From positions 124,001-188,000 of the forward strand of contig CBDIDQ010000019.1 of NCBI GenBank assembly GCA_965277695.1: 64,000 nucleotides of DNA, given 5' to 3'. The translations under genes and the position numbers were made by a program. The first letter of the stretch is position 1, and each line of letters opens with the position of its first letter. Positions 16,859 to 26,242 of the stretch are shown here, piece by piece. The notes under the pieces were generated by a model. The model was not told where the DNA came from and did not search any database. It worked only from the letters and a program-made list of their open reading frames with translations. This DNA comes from JABSOG01 sp965277695. Its GTDB lineage: Bacteria; Pseudomonadota; Gammaproteobacteria; Enterobacterales; Alteromonadaceae.

Positions 16859-17151
16859 TGATCGGCGTAAGAGTAACTCGCAGAGCAAGGGAAGATTTAA
16901 AACAAATTGGTCGCTATACCACTGGAAATTGGGGGAAGCAGCAGCGTGATCGTTATTTGAAAGATCTTGATAGACGTTTTTCATGGCTGGCTGAAAATCC
17001 ACTTTTAGGCAAACATCGTTCAGATGTCGCTAAGGGTTATTACAGTTTTCCTCAAGGCGAACACGTGGTGTTTTATCTGATAAGCAAAGACCATATTGAT
17101 ATTATTGGTATACCACATAAGGAAATGGATATTCTCGACTACTTTGAGTAA
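16855..17151 (+). CDS. parE: ParE-type toxin
   Basis: 98 aa RelE/ParE-fold toxin. Recognisable segments are TRRAREDLKQIGRYT, WGKQQRDRYLKDLDRRF, LAENPLLGKHR and the final strand HVVFYLISKDHIDIIGIPHKEMD. ParE proteins act on DNA gyrase. It is coupled to parD by a four-base overlap. Confidence 0.93.
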   Translation: MMIGVRVTRRAREDLKQIGRYTTGNWGKQQRDRYLKDLDRRFSWLAENPLLGKHRSDVAKGYYSFPQGEHVVFYLISKDHIDIIGIPHKEMDILDYFE

Positions 17152-17184
17152 TGAAAAGTCTTCCAACACTCACACACAAAAAAA

Positions 17185-17202
17185 GGAGAGCAAAAGCTCT
17201 CC
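17185..17202 (-). terminator. Hairpin terminator between parE and the nitrate transporter
   Basis: Stem GGAGAGC / GCTCTCC (7 bp) with loop AAAA. The A-run on the left (17178-17184) becomes a T-run on the minus strand, so it terminates the nitrate operon; it may also stop parDE read-through on the plus strand. Confidence 0.85.
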
Positions 17203-17230
17203 TCTTTAAACCAAAGCCACAAATCCCCCA

Positions 17231-18694
17231 CTACTCAACCCGAATCAACTCAACAGTGCCACAAGGCAACACCTCGGTAATGGTCCCTTTTGGCTCTTGT
17301 AGTAAACATACAGCTAACAGGCCAACAAAAGAGCTGGCGGCGATGACCCAGAAGAAGGTTTGATAGTTGACGAATGATAGTACGGTTAGGTAGCACACTG
17401 CGCCGACGTTGCCGTAGGCTCCGGTCATGCCGGCGATTTGGCCAGTTAGGCGGCGTTTTATTAGTGGCACGGCGGCGAAGACTGCGCCTTCTCCGGCTTG
17501 GACGAAGAATGAACAGGCCATAGTGACGGTGACGGCTAGCATTAGTGGCCATTCGCTGGTGATTAATGCCATGGCGACATAACCCATTGATAAGCCTACA
17601 GTTAATATCATTAGGCTTTTCTTGCGACCGAATTTGTCGCTGATCCAGCCGCCTAAGGGGCGAGATAACAAGTTCATGAAGGCGTAGCTTGAGGCCAGTA
17701 ATCCGGCGTAAACCATGTTTATTTCAAAGGTTTCTGAGAAGAATAAAGGCAGCATGGAAACGACCGCCAGTTCAGAACCAAAAGTGGCAAAATATAATAC
17801 GTTTAATACCGCAACCTGTTTGAATGAATAGCGATGAACTTCGTCAACCGGTTGTTCAAAGACGTTTTTGTTGACTTGAAAGGCTGAGCGAACTTGCAGT
17901 AAGAAGCTAATGGCCAGGGCTACATAAATCACTGCGGTGATGTTCTGTGATAACAGGTTGACGCCTGAGGGCGACAGTTTCCAGTTGACTAATGCTAGGG
18001 CTAAAAATAGCGGGACCTGCATCACGATGAGTAAGAAAAAATCGCCTACGCTGGTGACTTCCATTGCCTTAAAGCTTTTAGGCTTGAAATATGTACGGTC
18101 ATCAGGGGTATCACGCACAGCAAAATAGAAGATGAATGCGTAGACGAAACAAATTATGCCAGTGGCACCAACAGCCCAACGCCAGCCGTCGTCACCACCA
18201 ACCCAAAGGGCGAGTGCCGGTAAAGTCAAGGCACCAGCAGCTGAGCCAAAGTTGCCCCAACCGCCATAAATGCCTTCAGCCATTCCCAGCTGTTTGGCTG
18301 GGAACCATTCACTTACCAAACGAATGCCAATCACAAAACCAGCACCAATAAAACCCAGTAAAAATCGCGCCAAGGCCAGTTGCTCGAAACTGTCAGCCAT
18401 GGCAAACATCGCGCAAGGAATCGAACAAATTAGTAATAGTAGGCTGTAGCTTTTGCGAGGACCAAAACGGTCGGTTGCCATGCCAATAATAATTCGGGCA
18501 GGAATAGTTAGGGCAACGTTTAAAATCAGCAGGGTTTTGATTTCCCCAGCGGTTAAATTTAGTGATTCTGCTATCAAGCCCAATAATGGCGCATGGTTAA
18601 ACCACACCAAAAAGCTAATAAAGAAGGCCACCCAACTAAAGTGCAAGATTTTAGTTGCGGGAGTTAATGATAATAAATTCAATGGCTTGTCCAT
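17231..18694 (-). CDS. narK: NarK/NasA-type nitrate/nitrite transporter (MFS)
   Basis: 487 aa with 12 predicted membrane helices. Nitrate signature regions are visible: GFIGAGFVIGIRLVSEWFPAK with the preceding helix, and GGWGNFGSAAGAL. The cytoplasmic motif MATDRFGPRKSYSLLLL between helices 2 and 3 is the MFS loop. It is the last gene of a minus-strand run after NasA and the NasC-like flavoprotein and ends at a hairpin terminator, so it most likely imports nitrate for assimilation. Confidence 0.92.
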   Translation of the reverse strand: MDKPLNLLSLTPATKILHFSWVAFFISFLVWFNHAPLLGLIAESLNLTAGEIKTLLILNVALTIPARIIIGMATDRFGPRKSYSLLLLICSIPCAMFAMADSFEQLALARFLLGFIGAGFVIGIRLVSEWFPAKQLGMAEGIYGGWGNFGSAAGALTLPALALWVGGDDGWRWAVGATGIICFVYAFIFYFAVRDTPDDRTYFKPKSFKAMEVTSVGDFFLLIVMQVPLFLALALVNWKLSPSGVNLLSQNITAVIYVALAISFLLQVRSAFQVNKNVFEQPVDEVHRYSFKQVAVLNVLYFATFGSELAVVSMLPLFFSETFEINMVYAGLLASSYAFMNLLSRPLGGWISDKFGRKKSLMILTVGLSMGYVAMALITSEWPLMLAVTVTMACSFFVQAGEGAVFAAVPLIKRRLTGQIAGMTGAYGNVGAVCYLTVLSFVNYQTFFWVIAASSFVGLLAVCLLQEPKGTITEVLPCGTVELIRVE

Positions 18695-18727
18695 CTTATA
18701 CGTCCTGTTCTACAAAGTGATTGCTGG

Positions 18728-20230
18728 TTATGCTGAAATTGTGGTGATATCGATTGAGTTGCTATGTTTAGGCGTCAACGCGTGATCAAGTATTTGACTG
18801 ACTAGCGGTAAGCAGCTGCCACAGCCTGAGCCCGCACCGGTACATTGACTCAATGCTGCGGTGCTTTTAGCACCGTTGGCAATCGCTTGACATAGGGTCT
18901 TTTTCGAGACGTCATAGCAACCACAAATTTGACTGTTAGCTGGTAATGCCGCCACGCCGCTGTCGACTGATTCGGCTTCGCCCAGTAATAAGCTTTGGGC
19001 TGAGCCGTTTAGTTGGCCTTTATTAAGCACCAATAATCGAAGTTGATCATAATCACTGCTGTCGCCCACCATGATGGCTCCGAGTAATTGTTGCCCGTCT
19101 TGGCTGATGACGACTTTTTTGTAGATACCTGTCGCCGGATTGGCTTCGGTAAAACTCTGTGCCCCTGCGGTGCGACCGTGTGCATCGCCAATGCTGGCGA
19201 CTTCAATATCAAGCAGTTTCAGTTTGGTGCTCATATCTGCGCCAATAAAGGTTTTATCACCGCCGATCAGGTGGCTAACGGCGACTTCGGCCATGCGATA
19301 ACCCGGTGCGACTAGGCCAAAAATACGTTGCTGCCAGCTGGCACATTCACCAATAGCGTAGATATCGCGATCACTGCTTTGACATTGATTATTGATGACG
19401 ATGCCACCACGTTCGGCGATGTTAAGCCCAGCTTGTTTCGCCAGTTGATCCTGTGGGCGAATGCCCGCTGAGAAGATGATTAAATCAGTGTCGAGTGAGC
19501 TGCCATCAGCAAAGGTCAGGCAGTATCTGCTGTTTTCGCCAGCTGTGATGGCTGTAGTATTTTTTGCGGTATGAACGTTAACGTTCAGCGCGGCGATTTT
19601 TTCGCGCAACATTTCGCTGCCGCCGTGGTCGAGTTGAGCTGCCATTAAATCGGCTGAGAATTCGACTACATCAACTGGTAAACCCAATTGTTTCAAGGCG
19701 TTGGCAGCTTCAAGGCCAAGTAATCCGCCACCAATCACGACACCGCTGTTGGCGGATTTTGCTGATTTGGCAATGTCGTCGAGATCTGTCAATGTGCGGT
19801 AAACATGCTGGTGAGGTTGAGTTAGGTCAACGCCTTTTATGCTTGGCACAAAAGGAGCCGAACCAGTCGCCAATATTAGTTTGTCATAGTTGACTCTGGT
19901 GCCTTGTGTGGTGATCAGGCTTTTTGATTGTCGGTCAATGCTGCTGACTTGTTGGTTCAGGTGATATTCAATGCCTGAACGGCTATAAGTGTCTGCGTTG
20001 CCTAGCGCCAAATCGTCCGCTGTATTGCCAGCGAAGTAAGTGCTTAATCGCACTCTGTCATAGGCTAAGCGGGGCTCTTCACCAAAGGTGCTGAGTTTGA
20101 ATGAACCATCGGCCAGTGCTGCCATCTGAGTGATAAAGTGATGACCCACCATGCCGTTGCCGACGACGACGATTTTTTGCTGCTCTTTTTGTGATAAGTT
20201 TTGTGATAGATGTGGTGAAAAAGTTAACAT
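18728..20230 (-). CDS. nasC: NAD(P)H-dependent electron-transfer flavoprotein of nitrate assimilation (NasC-like)
   Basis: 500 aa. The FAD-binding start is IVVVGNGMVGHHF, the NAD-binding loop VVIGGGLLGLEAA and the second FAD motif RDIYAIGECASW. Residues about 435-480 form a BFD-like 2Fe-2S domain (CGCYDVSKK...CTGAGSGCGSC). It matches the first half of NirB but has no siroheme/4Fe-4S sulfite-reductase-like half, so it is not a complete nitrite reductase; it fits the NADH-to-nitrate-reductase subunit called NasC in Klebsiella. Its start overlaps the nasA stop by seven bases. Confidence 0.85.
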   Translation of the reverse strand: MLTFSPHLSQNLSQKEQQKIVVVGNGMVGHHFITQMAALADGSFKLSTFGEEPRLAYDRVRLSTYFAGNTADDLALGNADTYSRSGIEYHLNQQVSSIDRQSKSLITTQGTRVNYDKLILATGSAPFVPSIKGVDLTQPHQHVYRTLTDLDDIAKSAKSANSGVVIGGGLLGLEAANALKQLGLPVDVVEFSADLMAAQLDHGGSEMLREKIAALNVNVHTAKNTTAITAGENSRYCLTFADGSSLDTDLIIFSAGIRPQDQLAKQAGLNIAERGGIVINNQCQSSDRDIYAIGECASWQQRIFGLVAPGYRMAEVAVSHLIGGDKTFIGADMSTKLKLLDIEVASIGDAHGRTAGAQSFTEANPATGIYKKVVISQDGQQLLGAIMVGDSSDYDQLRLLVLNKGQLNGSAQSLLLGEAESVDSGVAALPANSQICGCYDVSKKTLCQAIANGAKSTAALSQCTGAGSGCGSCLPLVSQILDHALTPKHSNSIDITTISA

Positions 20231-22962
20231 GAGATTGCCTGCTCCTTGAGAGTCAGTGCGATATCGCCAAGACAGCTGCCACAGCCGCTGCCAGCACCCG
20301 TACGGTTTTGGATGTCCCGTACTCTCTTTTCTAGATTTTTCACTATTCCCTCCACGTTTGGGGTCTCACCTTGATGAATTTGTTGTTTAAGTTGTTTGAA
20401 TGACACTTTGAGACAGTGACAAAAAGTTTTTTGCTGGCGTTGTGCCTCGATGTCTGTGGATATCAATGCGCGTTTGCTGTCGTTATCCACAGCCAATTGG
20501 AAAAAACGGCTTAACCAGCCTTCGGCTAGCGCTGATTTTTCGGCGGCGACCACCAATCCGGCGACAAATTTGTCATCCTGGTAATAATATTGGCGATATG
20601 AATGTCGCGCTGGGTCGTCGCTGCTCAGTTTGGCCAGTGAGGCAGGGTATGCCTGTTCAATTTGACTGATGAGTTGGTCAAACAGTTGTTGTGCGGTTTT
20701 TACGTCGGCCAAGTGGTAGCAAATGCCACCGCTGATGGTTTGGCTGACTTGATAATCACAATCGGTGATGGTCATGGGGGCGTCGACGATTAACATTGCT
20801 TCGCTACGGTGACCCCACGGAGTCAGTGTGACTTGACTGTGTTTTAAGGCCGGTTGACCAGAAAACGCGTCGGGATTGGCGCTGACCAAACGGTTGATTG
20901 CGCCTTGATTGTTGTTGCTTTGTGACCAGTGAATAGGGGCAAATAATTCGCCCTGACGTTGGGCATCGGTCACTCGTACTCTCAGTAGTGCTTGCCCAGC
21001 GGCGTTTTTTATCAGTGCTAATTGGTTGTCTTTTACTGCCATTACTTTGGCGTCTTCGGGGTGAATATCTACTCGTGGCTCAGGTGCTGAATGGCTTAAT
21101 GTTGCTGATTTTCCTGAGCGTGTTTGGGTGTGCCATTGGTCACGATAACGTCCGGTATTTAGTCTTAGCTCATCTGAACTCTTATGTGAGGTGAGCGGGC
21201 TAAGGCTGACTGCCAGCATCTTCGGCTGTTGATTAGCGGTAAAGTATCGGCCATCAGTAAACAGTTGTTGGTCGTTGAGGTTTAAGCGTTGACCTGCCGG
21301 TTGTGGCCATTGGGTCGGTAACATTTGTTGATAATCTGATTCGCTGATATTGGCCAGTGCTGAGATATCAAAGGCCCGGCTGCCGTGGTTGTTGGCACCG
21401 GATAAACGGGCGTGTTCGGCAAATATTTGTCCAGCGGTTTGATAATTAAAGGCGTTGCCAAAACCCATGCGTTGGGCGACTTCTTTGATCATCCACCAAT
21501 CGGCTTTTGCGTCAGCATGAGGAGTCATAAATGCGCGTTGACGAGAGATGCGACGTTCTGAATTGGTCACTGTGCCGTCTTTTTCACCCCAGCCTTGGCT
21601 CGGTAAAATCACATCGGCATAGGCCAAGGTGTCGTTGTTGGCAACGCAATCGCTGACGACGACTAGCGGGCATTGTTGCAGCGCTTGTTTGACTTTTTCG
21701 CTGTTGGGCATACTCACCAAAGGATTGGTCGCCATGATCCACACGGCTTTGATTTTGCCTGCTGCCATGGCATCAAATAGGTCTACGGCAACTAATCCGG
21801 GTTTAGTCGCTAGGCGATCCGTTTGCCAAAATTCGCTCAGTGTTTGATGTTGTTCAGGGTTGTTGAATTCCATATGGCTGGCCAAGGTATTGGCTAAAGC
21901 ACCGACTTCGCGGCCACCCATAGCATTAGGTTGACCGGTTACAGAGAAAGGTCCGCAGCCTTCACGGCCGATTTTGCCGCTGGCTAAATGACAGTTGATG
22001 ATGGCGTTACATTGGTCTGAGCCTTGGCTCGATTGGTTGATGCCTTGCGAAAACAGGCTGACTACCTTGTCTGTATTGGCAAATAGTTGGAAAAATTGCC
22101 ATAAAGCGTCGATATCCAGTCCGGTGTCGGCGAGCTTTTGTGCGTCAATTTCGGCGCTTGCTAGGGCGGCTTCTAGGCCGTCAATTTGACTGTTGCTGTT
22201 GATTTTCCAGTGTTTGGCTAGGTGATCTAATAAGCCGTTAAACAATAGGATGTCGCTGCCTGATTTAATTGGTAAATGCAGGTCAGCCATGGCTGCTGTT
22301 GGGGTTAGACGAGGGTCGATAACCACTAGTTTGAGTTCAGGACGACGTTGTTTTTCGTCCATAATGCGTTGATGTAATACCGGGTGACACCAGGCTAGGT
22401 TAGAGCCAACCAATACCACTAAATCGGCTTTGGTGACGTCGCTATAGCTTAAAGGTACGATGTCTTCGCCAAAGGCACGTTTGTGTCCGACTACAGCGGA
22501 GGCCATGCAAAGACGTGAGTTGCTGTCGATATTGCCTGAGCCGATAAAACCTTTCATTAGTTTGTTGGCGAGGTAATAGTCTTCGGTCAACAGTTGTCCG
22601 GAGACGTAAAAAGCCACTGAATCCGGACCGTGTTGTTGGATAGTTTGGCTCAATTGTGAGGCTACATGATCGAGTGCTCTTGACCACTTTTGTGCTTGGC
22701 CTTTGATCAGTGGTTGAGCCAAACGATTTTGCTGGCCTAAAGTCTCGCCAAGGTTTTCGCCTAGAGTTTCGCCTAGAGTCTCACCAAGGTTTTTGCCTTT
22801 AATACACAGTTTGCCAAAGTTAGCTGGGTGATTTTTGTCACCCAGAATAACCGGCTTGTTAGCGTTAGCAGGTGTAACTACTTTGATGCCACAGCCTACA
22901 CCGCAATAGGGGCAGGTGGTTTTTATTCCTTTATTACTTTGCTTGTTGGTGGCATTAGTCAT
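20224..22962 (-). CDS. nasA: Assimilatory nitrate reductase catalytic subunit
   Basis: 912 aa molybdopterin oxidoreductase. The N-terminal 4Fe-4S site is Cys17, Cys20, Cys24 (TCPYCGVGC) with the fourth Cys in GKLCIKGKN. Bis-MGD domains follow (SNLAWCHPVLHQR, IDPRLTPTAAMADLHL, SVTGQPNAMGGREVG, WHTQTRSGKS). The C-terminus carries a BFD-like 2Fe-2S domain (FCHCLKVSFKQLKQQI...GAGSGCGSC), as in Klebsiella-type enzymes. It reduces nitrate to nitrite in the cytoplasm. Just after the fourth Cys an in-frame tandem repeat LGETLGETLGENLGET is inserted where relatives usually have one copy. No nitrite reductase gene lies in this window. Confidence 0.95.
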   Translation of the reverse strand: MTNATNKQSNKGIKTTCPYCGVGCGIKVVTPANANKPVILGDKNHPANFGKLCIKGKNLGETLGETLGENLGETLGQQNRLAQPLIKGQAQKWSRALDHVASQLSQTIQQHGPDSVAFYVSGQLLTEDYYLANKLMKGFIGSGNIDSNSRLCMASAVVGHKRAFGEDIVPLSYSDVTKADLVVLVGSNLAWCHPVLHQRIMDEKQRRPELKLVVIDPRLTPTAAMADLHLPIKSGSDILLFNGLLDHLAKHWKINSNSQIDGLEAALASAEIDAQKLADTGLDIDALWQFFQLFANTDKVVSLFSQGINQSSQGSDQCNAIINCHLASGKIGREGCGPFSVTGQPNAMGGREVGALANTLASHMEFNNPEQHQTLSEFWQTDRLATKPGLVAVDLFDAMAAGKIKAVWIMATNPLVSMPNSEKVKQALQQCPLVVVSDCVANNDTLAYADVILPSQGWGEKDGTVTNSERRISRQRAFMTPHADAKADWWMIKEVAQRMGFGNAFNYQTAGQIFAEHARLSGANNHGSRAFDISALANISESDYQQMLPTQWPQPAGQRLNLNDQQLFTDGRYFTANQQPKMLAVSLSPLTSHKSSDELRLNTGRYRDQWHTQTRSGKSATLSHSAPEPRVDIHPEDAKVMAVKDNQLALIKNAAGQALLRVRVTDAQRQGELFAPIHWSQSNNNQGAINRLVSANPDAFSGQPALKHSQVTLTPWGHRSEAMLIVDAPMTITDCDYQVSQTISGGICYHLADVKTAQQLFDQLISQIEQAYPASLAKLSSDDPARHSYRQYYYQDDKFVAGLVVAAEKSALAEGWLSRFFQLAVDNDSKRALISTDIEAQRQQKTFCHCLKVSFKQLKQQIHQGETPNVEGIVKNLEKRVRDIQNRTGAGSGCGSCLGDIALTLKEQAISC
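22737..22794 (-). repeat. In-frame 12-bp tandem repeat inside nasA
   Basis: About four diverged copies of a 12-bp unit encode the tetrapeptide LGE(T/N). It keeps frame and lies beside the iron-sulfur site. Confidence 0.8.
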
Positions 22963-23018
22963 ATTACTTCTCCTGCTAAACTCTGGCGTTATTTTTGTAG
23001 TTGTTTTGTAGTTGTTTT

Positions 23019-23072
23019 GTAGGAGGGCCGTCTCGGCGCGATTGTCTGTTCGCGGCGGGACGCCCCTCCTAC
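23019..23072. repeat. Inverted pair of GC-rich REP-like elements
   Basis: GTAGGAGGGCCGTCTCGGCG at 23019 faces its reverse-complement partner ending GGGACGCCCCTCCTAC at 23072. Both outer ends carry GTAG/CTAC. It lies between the SDR gene and nasA and may terminate the upstream cluster. The preceding bases contain a short tandem TTGTAGTTGTT. Confidence 0.75.
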
Positions 23073-23117
23073 ATCGGATAGTGATTAATAAGGTTAATTA
23101 ATAATAAATCGAATGAT

Positions 23118-23837
23118 TTACCATTCAATGGCTTGACGTTTTGACAAGAAGCTACCGTGATAACCGCTTTGCTCTGCCAACCAAACTACGGTATCGGCAC
23201 CGCTGGCGGCTGAATTTGGCGCATTAGGTCCGCCCAAGTCTGTTTTACACCAGCCAGGGCTGACGGCATTAACTTCAATATGGCTGTCTCTTAACTCTCT
23301 GGCATAAGACAGTGTGAGCATGTTGACGGCGGCTTTGGCTGCGCGGTAAGCCGGGCTGGAGATGAAATCAAACTTTGACTCTGGGTTGGCGGCTTGAGCC
23401 AATGAACCTAAGTCACTCGATAGGTTGATGATTTGGCCGGCCGCTGAAAGCTTCAATAATGGCAAGAAGGCGTTGCTGACATTGAATACCCCAAACAGGT
23501 TAACGTCGATAGTTTGTTTGAATTCGTCTAGTGAGATTTCGTTCAATTTACGGGTCATATCCAGCAAGATACCTGCACAGTTGACCAAAACATCAATGTG
23601 GTTATATTTTGCTGCGATGATGCCAGCGGCTTCAATCACCGTGCTTTCGTGGGTTACGTCTAGTTGTACGTAATCACATTTGATGCCCAGTCCGGTGAGT
23701 TTTTCGGTTGCGGCTAAACCTAAATCAAGGTTACGAGCGGCAACGATAATGAAGTGGCCTTTTTCGCCCAGTTGTTTAGCAATTTCAAAGCCGATGCCTT
23801 TGTTTGCGCCAGTGATTAAGATTGTTTTGTTAGTCAT
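23118..23837 (-). CDS. Short-chain dehydrogenase/reductase
   Basis: 239 aa classical SDR. The cofactor loop is TGANKGIG (about 10-17), then NCAG (about 86-89) and the catalytic YRAAK (about 164-168) with the upstream serines. The C-terminal SPGWCKTDLGGPNAP resembles plant-like carbonyl-reductase SDRs. It lies 220 bp downstream of the acylating aldehyde dehydrogenase on the same strand and could reduce an aldehyde or ketone made by that cluster, or be independent. NADPH preference is likely but not shown. Confidence 0.9.
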   Translation of the reverse strand: MTNKTILITGANKGIGFEIAKQLGEKGHFIIVAARNLDLGLAATEKLTGLGIKCDYVQLDVTHESTVIEAAGIIAAKYNHIDVLVNCAGILLDMTRKLNEISLDEFKQTIDVNLFGVFNVSNAFLPLLKLSAAGQIINLSSDLGSLAQAANPESKFDFISSPAYRAAKAAVNMLTLSYARELRDSHIEVNAVSPGWCKTDLGGPNAPNSAASGADTVVWLAEQSGYHGSFLSKRQAIEW

Positions 23838-23928
23838 GATGGTTTTCCTGTTAAAATTTTGTGTGGTAATAAATGGTTAATTTGTTGTTTCGCGGTATTG
23901 CCGCTTTGTTCTTTAAAATCAAAAGCTT

Positions 23929-24032
23929 TCACCACGGAGACACGGAGGCACGGAGAAAAACAAAACCTAAATGCTTTTAACCTTTTTTCGCTTTCTCCGT
24001 ATCCCCGTGTCTCATTGTTTCTTCCTCCGTGA
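23929..24032. repeat. CACGGAG-type inverted repeat
   Basis: Left arm around 23929-23956 contains CACGGAGACACGGAGGCACG; the right arm around 23991-24032 contains the complementary TCTCCGT...CCCCGTGTCTC...CTCCGTG. A related sequence (CACAGAGAACACAGAGAAA on the minus strand) occurs near 42166-42190. It fills the gap between the SDR and aldehyde dehydrogenase genes. Confidence 0.6.
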
Positions 24033-24057
24033 TTGCCGCTTTTGCTTTTTTTATTCG

Positions 24058-25479
24058 TTATGCCACATCCGGGACGATGACATCCTGCACATGCATAGAT
24101 AAGCGTTTGATGTTGACTAGGTGTCGCCAGGTGATGGCTTCGGTTGAGATGTTGCCGCCCCAGCTGCCGCTGCCTAACATGAAGGCCAGTGGTAAGGCGG
24201 TGCTGACACCCATCATGCCGAAGGTTGACGGGCTGTTAACTAGCATTCGGCCAACTGGTAGTTCAAGGGCACATTGATGCATCATCGCCGGGTCTTGAGT
24301 GTGAACCACGGCGGTGTGGCCTGAGCCATCCATGCTGAGTACGGATTGGGCTAGTGGAATAAGTTGCTCAGTCTCCATGGTGAACATGGCCACAATTGGC
24401 GCGAGTTTTTCTTGGCCGTAGCTGACAACTTCGCCAGGTAAGCAAGGAATGACCAGCATTTTGATTTCATAATCGCGTTTGATACCCGCTAAGTTGGCTA
24501 GTGCTTGGGCTGATTTGCCGACGACTGTGCGGTTTAATTGGCCCGGAGCTTCAAACCAGTGGGCGGTAGCGATGCTTTTTTCAGCCACTGTTAATACGGC
24601 GGCACCGCTTTTTTCTAGTTGAATACTAAAGCTCAAGGCGATATTGCGTTCGACAATCAAGGCGCTCTCAGAGCCGCAAATAATGCCGTTGTCATATGAT
24701 TTGCTTTGGATGATGGCCTCAGCTGTGGCCTCAAGTGGTGCATCATTACAGATAATTGCTGGTACGTTGCCAGGTCCGACAGCATAGGCTGGTGTGCCTG
24801 AGCTTAATGCCGCTTTAACCAAACCTTGACCGCCAGTGGCGAGGATTAAGTCGACTTTAGGGTGTTGCATAAATTGGCTAACTTTGACGCGATCAGAAGG
24901 TAATGGCACCGATTGAATTAACTGTGGTGGTAAACCCGCCGCCTTTAATACGTCTTGAACTAGGGCAATCAGTTTGGCTCCTACTGAAACAGCTAAACGA
25001 GGGTAGCTGATAATTAAGGCGTTTCTGGTTTTGATGGCGTTGAGTATTTTGTATAGCGAGTTTGGAATCGGGTTGGTCATTGGGATGACCGCAAAAATAA
25101 TACCTACCGGGCTGGCATATTCAGTGACGGCGGCATTTGCTTGCTGGTTGTTTGCTTGCTTGTCTAAGCGACCGCCAGTGACGGTACCGACTAAATCTTG
25201 ACACACCTGATTAACCACCAAAGACAGTTTATGCTGTTTGTCTTTGACGTTACCGAGCTTGGTTTCTTGCGCTTCAAGCAGGGCGAATTCAGCCAATTCA
25301 CAGTCAACCAGATAAGCAATTTTGCTGATCACGCTATCAAGCTGTTTGTCAGTTTGGTCAAGCATTAAAGCTTGTGCTGTGACTGCTTGGTCAACAGTTT
25401 GTTCCATTGCTGCGCTGGTTGCTGCGCTTGCTGTCTCGGTTGCTGTTTCGGTCGCTTCGGTTGTTAATAGTGTGCTCAT
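24058..25479 (-). CDS. CoA-acylating aldehyde dehydrogenase
   Basis: 473 aa. The body follows CoA-acylating aldehyde dehydrogenases (EutE/AdhE N-terminal/sulfoacetaldehyde type): GIIFAVIPMTNPIPNSLYKI, NALIISYPRLA, the NAD loop LATGGQGLVKAAL and the catalytic Cys in YDNGIICGSESALIV. Such enzymes convert acyl-CoA plus NADH to aldehyde, or the reverse. The N-terminal 30 residues are a low-complexity Thr/Ala/Glu stretch (TEATETATETASAATSA). It lies two bases after the GST gene, at the end of a run that includes two adenylating ligases, so an aryl-CoA such as anthraniloyl-CoA is a plausible substrate; that is inference. Confidence 0.88.
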   Translation of the reverse strand: MSTLLTTEATETATETASAATSAAMEQTVDQAVTAQALMLDQTDKQLDSVISKIAYLVDCELAEFALLEAQETKLGNVKDKQHKLSLVVNQVCQDLVGTVTGGRLDKQANNQQANAAVTEYASPVGIIFAVIPMTNPIPNSLYKILNAIKTRNALIISYPRLAVSVGAKLIALVQDVLKAAGLPPQLIQSVPLPSDRVKVSQFMQHPKVDLILATGGQGLVKAALSSGTPAYAVGPGNVPAIICNDAPLEATAEAIIQSKSYDNGIICGSESALIVERNIALSFSIQLEKSGAAVLTVAEKSIATAHWFEAPGQLNRTVVGKSAQALANLAGIKRDYEIKMLVIPCLPGEVVSYGQEKLAPIVAMFTMETEQLIPLAQSVLSMDGSGHTAVVHTQDPAMMHQCALELPVGRMLVNSPSTFGMMGVSTALPLAFMLGSGSWGGNISTEAITWRHLVNIKRLSMHVQDVIVPDVA

Positions 25480-25480
25480 G

Positions 25481-26242
25481 TTATACGGTCTCCGTTGTTG
25501 CTTGTTTCGTTTTCAATGCTGTTGAGTGTGCTGATAAGAAACCACCGGCACGGTTGACAAAATCAGCTAATTCTTGTTCATAATTGTCAGCCAGCGCTTT
25601 ATTAAAAGCAGGCAGCTGAATTAAATGGCGCTGCCAGGCGTTAAGTCTGGCATTTTGTTCGGTATTGCCACTAAGCAATCCGTCAAACTGCCATTTTTGT
25701 AAAATCGCCATCAGGTTAAACAGTGGCGCATATATCGCCTCTAACATGGTGACGTTGGGCCGGTTTTCTAATACCAGGCCGTTTAAATCGTGACTCAACA
25801 GGGTTAATTGCCCGCTGATTTTGTCTAGTGCCGTTGCGACTTCATCGGCTTTTTTGCTAACCAGTAATACTCTGACGTGTTCATGTAAAACCTCAGCGAT
25901 GGTAAACAAATGCCGGTGCTTAGCACTTTGAACCATGTCGGCTGGCATCAACGCGCCGTCGAGCAAATCGTTGAGCAAATACAGTAAGGCGGTAGATTCG
26001 GTTAAGGTGGTCAGCTCACCAAAGTCATAGCCCAATACTTCTCCCTTGAAACATAAGGCGGGCACTTTGCCCGCTGGCAACAAGGTTTTTAACCATTGCG
26101 GCTTAGCCGCATAGATGTCGATATTGTAGACATCGAACGGTACGTCATAACTGTGCAGTACCGTGTTGATGCGTTGAACAAAAGGGCAAATGGCAAAATG
26201 GATCACCGTAATACCCGGGTTAAAGTCAGCTGCCGGATTCAT
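25481..26242 (-). CDS. Glutathione S-transferase family protein
   Basis: 253 aa. The thioredoxin-fold N-terminal domain contains FAICPFVQRIN with Cys19 as the likely active-site residue, as in omega-like GSTs, then PAGKVPALCF (cis-proline region) and LTESTALLYLL (gamma-glutamyl binding Glu-Ser). A helical C-terminal domain follows. The start overlaps the stop of the adenylating-enzyme gene by four bases, so the genes are coupled. GST-like enzymes in other pathways add sulfur or isomerise intermediates; a biosynthetic role is inferred. Confidence 0.85.
   Translation of the reverse strand: MNPAADFNPGITVIHFAICPFVQRINTVLHSYDVPFDVYNIDIYAAKPQWLKTLLPAGKVPALCFKGEVLGYDFGELTTLTESTALLYLLNDLLDGALMPADMVQSAKHRHLFTIAEVLHEHVRVLLVSKKADEVATALDKISGQLTLLSHDLNGLVLENRPNVTMLEAIYAPLFNLMAILQKWQFDGLLSGNTEQNARLNAWQRHLIQLPAFNKALADNYEQELADFVNRAGGFLSAHSTALKTKQATTETV

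Noticed and set aside
17151..17363. 70-aa open frame after parE
   Set aside because: It runs through the hairpin terminator and into narK on the opposite strand; basic low-complexity content, no ribosome site.
18728..20230. Full NirB nitrite reductase
   Set aside because: Only the FAD/NAD and BFD parts are present; the siroheme domain is absent, so the NasC-like electron-transfer role fits better.
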